From assembly GCA_033557465.1 (NCBI GenBank), contig CM066033.1:1354987834-1355051833 (forward strand): a stretch of DNA of 64,000 nucleotides. The letters run 5' to 3'. The position numbers were made by a program, and so were the translations under genes. The notes below the pieces were generated by a model that was not told where the DNA came from, did no database searches, and was given only the letters and a program-made list of their open reading frames with translations. Below are positions 62,758-64,000 of the stretch, piece by piece. The DNA comes from Ichthyophis bannanicus. Its lineage: Eukaryota > Chordata > Amphibia > Gymnophiona > Ichthyophiidae. Position 1 is the stretch's first letter. Every line of letters begins with the position of its first letter.

Positions 62758-64000
62758 GATACAACATCAGAACCGTTCCAACAAAAGCAGGGTGTACCAC
62801 AGGGATCCTCTCTCTCTCTGTACTGATGTTCAACATATACATGCAGCCCATCTGTGCCCTTATCTGCTCTTTCAATGTCGCCTGCCTGGTATACGCAGAC
62901 GATGTAGTGCTTTACATGCCATTCTCAACCGACCAGCCAGACTTCACCCCACTAACAAGCTGCTTCGACGCCATCGCCAACTGGCTTCACACTCAAAACC
63001 TCCGAATAAACCACAACAAGACAGATGTCCTTTTCATTACTAGGAACCAAGGATTCACCTCTCCAGCCTCTTTAAAGGTGAAGAATGCCGAGCTGCTAAC
63101 CAAGCCCACAATCCATTACCTAGGGGTCACATTGGACCAACGGCTAGACATGAAAACCCATATAAGCAATACAGTCAAGGCAGTCTATCACAAGGTACGG
63201 ACACTCCAGCATCTACGCCCCCTGCTGGACCCAGAGGACGTCCGGACAATCTATCAAGCGCTAGTAATCCCTCATTTTGACTACGCAAATGCAATTCTAC
63301 AAGGACTCCCACAAACCACGCTAAATTCACTCCAGCTCGCAATGAATGCCGCTGCCAGAATACTACACGGAGCTTCCAGAAGGATCACGTGACACCAATC
63401 CTGAAACATCTCCACTGCACTGGTTGCCGATCCACTGCAGACTATCCTTCAAAATTCTCTTAATGACCTTTGAGGTCATCAACAAGTGCTCCTCCACCTC
63501 CCTCACTGAGCTAATCCACCCCACGCCCCCTAACAGATCCAGAAGATCCACAGCTGTCAATACAATGATAATTCCAAAGGCAATAACGAAATGCACTCAA
63601 GCAACAATAAACAGGGCATTTATGTTCTATGCACCCAGATGTTGGAACACTCTCCCTACTACTATCCGGGCAATCACTGACCTTGCCCAATTTAGGAAGG
63701 TGCTGAAGCACCACCTTTTCCTCCTGCACTACTCTGATGACAGCTCACAAACAGCCACCCCTAACCACCAGGACGGCTTCAACAACACATCTAGCACACA
63801 ATGATGCAGCCACACCCACTGGCACCACTCCATACTATGTAAATATTAGCTTGTACATATTCCTTACTATTGTAAAGAGTCGCTAGTCAATAATAGTCCC
63901 CACCTCGGCACTGGGACTTGTTTTACCAACCTGTATATAGTTACCCTAGTTATGTCCAAGATACGGCACCTGTTCATTGTAAATACAGTACAGCCTCGAC
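62758..64000 (+). mobile_element. L2 LINE 3' end, runs to the window edge
   Basis: RT catalytic block AGCTTGILSLSVLMFNIYMQ-like (from the VPQG box), CLVYADDVVLYMPF near 62886 with an intact YADD, then WLHTQNLRINHNKTDVLFIT, LGVTLDQRLDMKTHISN and LRPLLDPEDVRTIYQALVI, all in the frame 62550-63392. A shift near 63390 leads to 63346-63804 (LHWLPIHCRLSFKILLMTFE, PRCWNTLPTTIRAITDLAQF). An AT-rich 3' end follows. 5' truncated at about 62758, inside the old DIRS gag. Confidence 0.87.

Overview
This is a piece of a large, transposon-rich vertebrate nuclear genome. Only one piece of host coding sequence was found: a 225-bp exon at 21592-21816 (+) with clean splice sites whose translation I recognise as part of ASCC3 (second Sec63 region). 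The rest is best read as ASCC3 intron filled with nested mobile elements. Several DIRS and one Ngaro tyrosine-recombinase retrotransposons, with CR1, L2, RTE and L1/Tx1 LINEs, CORE-SINEs and hAT/Harbinger DNA elements, fit an amphibian. A caecilian or salamander is my inference; no single gene proves it.

Layout. 1-4291 is the 3' part of a DIRS element (DIRS-1). 4292-14990 is an old L2-like LINE broken by a CR1 (which itself holds the terminally complete DIRS-2, 4674-10389), a second CR1 (11763-13321), a 401-bp Harbinger-type MITE and a LINE tail. 15440-18830 is an L2 on the minus strand, followed by a SINE and an L2 3' end. 20372-24690 holds the ASCC3 exon and a 1-kb minisatellite next to a hAT-like end. 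24690-47590 is a deep nest: an old DIRS appears split by a KIAA1586-type hAT transposon, which is split by a minus-strand Ngaro, which is split by a full-length L1/Tx1 with a 16-bp target-site duplication. SINEs, an RTE fragment and L2 pieces decorate the layers. 47592-52525 holds CR1 pieces, a SINE and unexplained AT-rich DNA. 52526-62757 is another old DIRS apparently split by DIRS-3 (which carries a solo LTR) and by a nearly intact CR1. 62758-64000 is an L2 3' end that runs to the window edge.

How the parts work. DIRS and Ngaro copy through reverse transcription and integrate with a tyrosine recombinase, so they leave no target duplications; the DIRS-2 junctions agree. The LINEs prime on nicked target DNA; the L1 and the RTE show duplications. 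The SINEs have tRNA-type promoters and tails like those of the local L2s, implying L2-driven mobility. Almost every element ORF is broken. The best preserved are the CR1 at 57371-62188 (one frameshift in an A-run) and the L1 at 31349-38030 (two frameshifts).

Limits. Family names rest on protein motifs and on comparing copies inside this window. Element edges are good to a few bases where duplications or matched repeats exist, and to tens of bases elsewhere.
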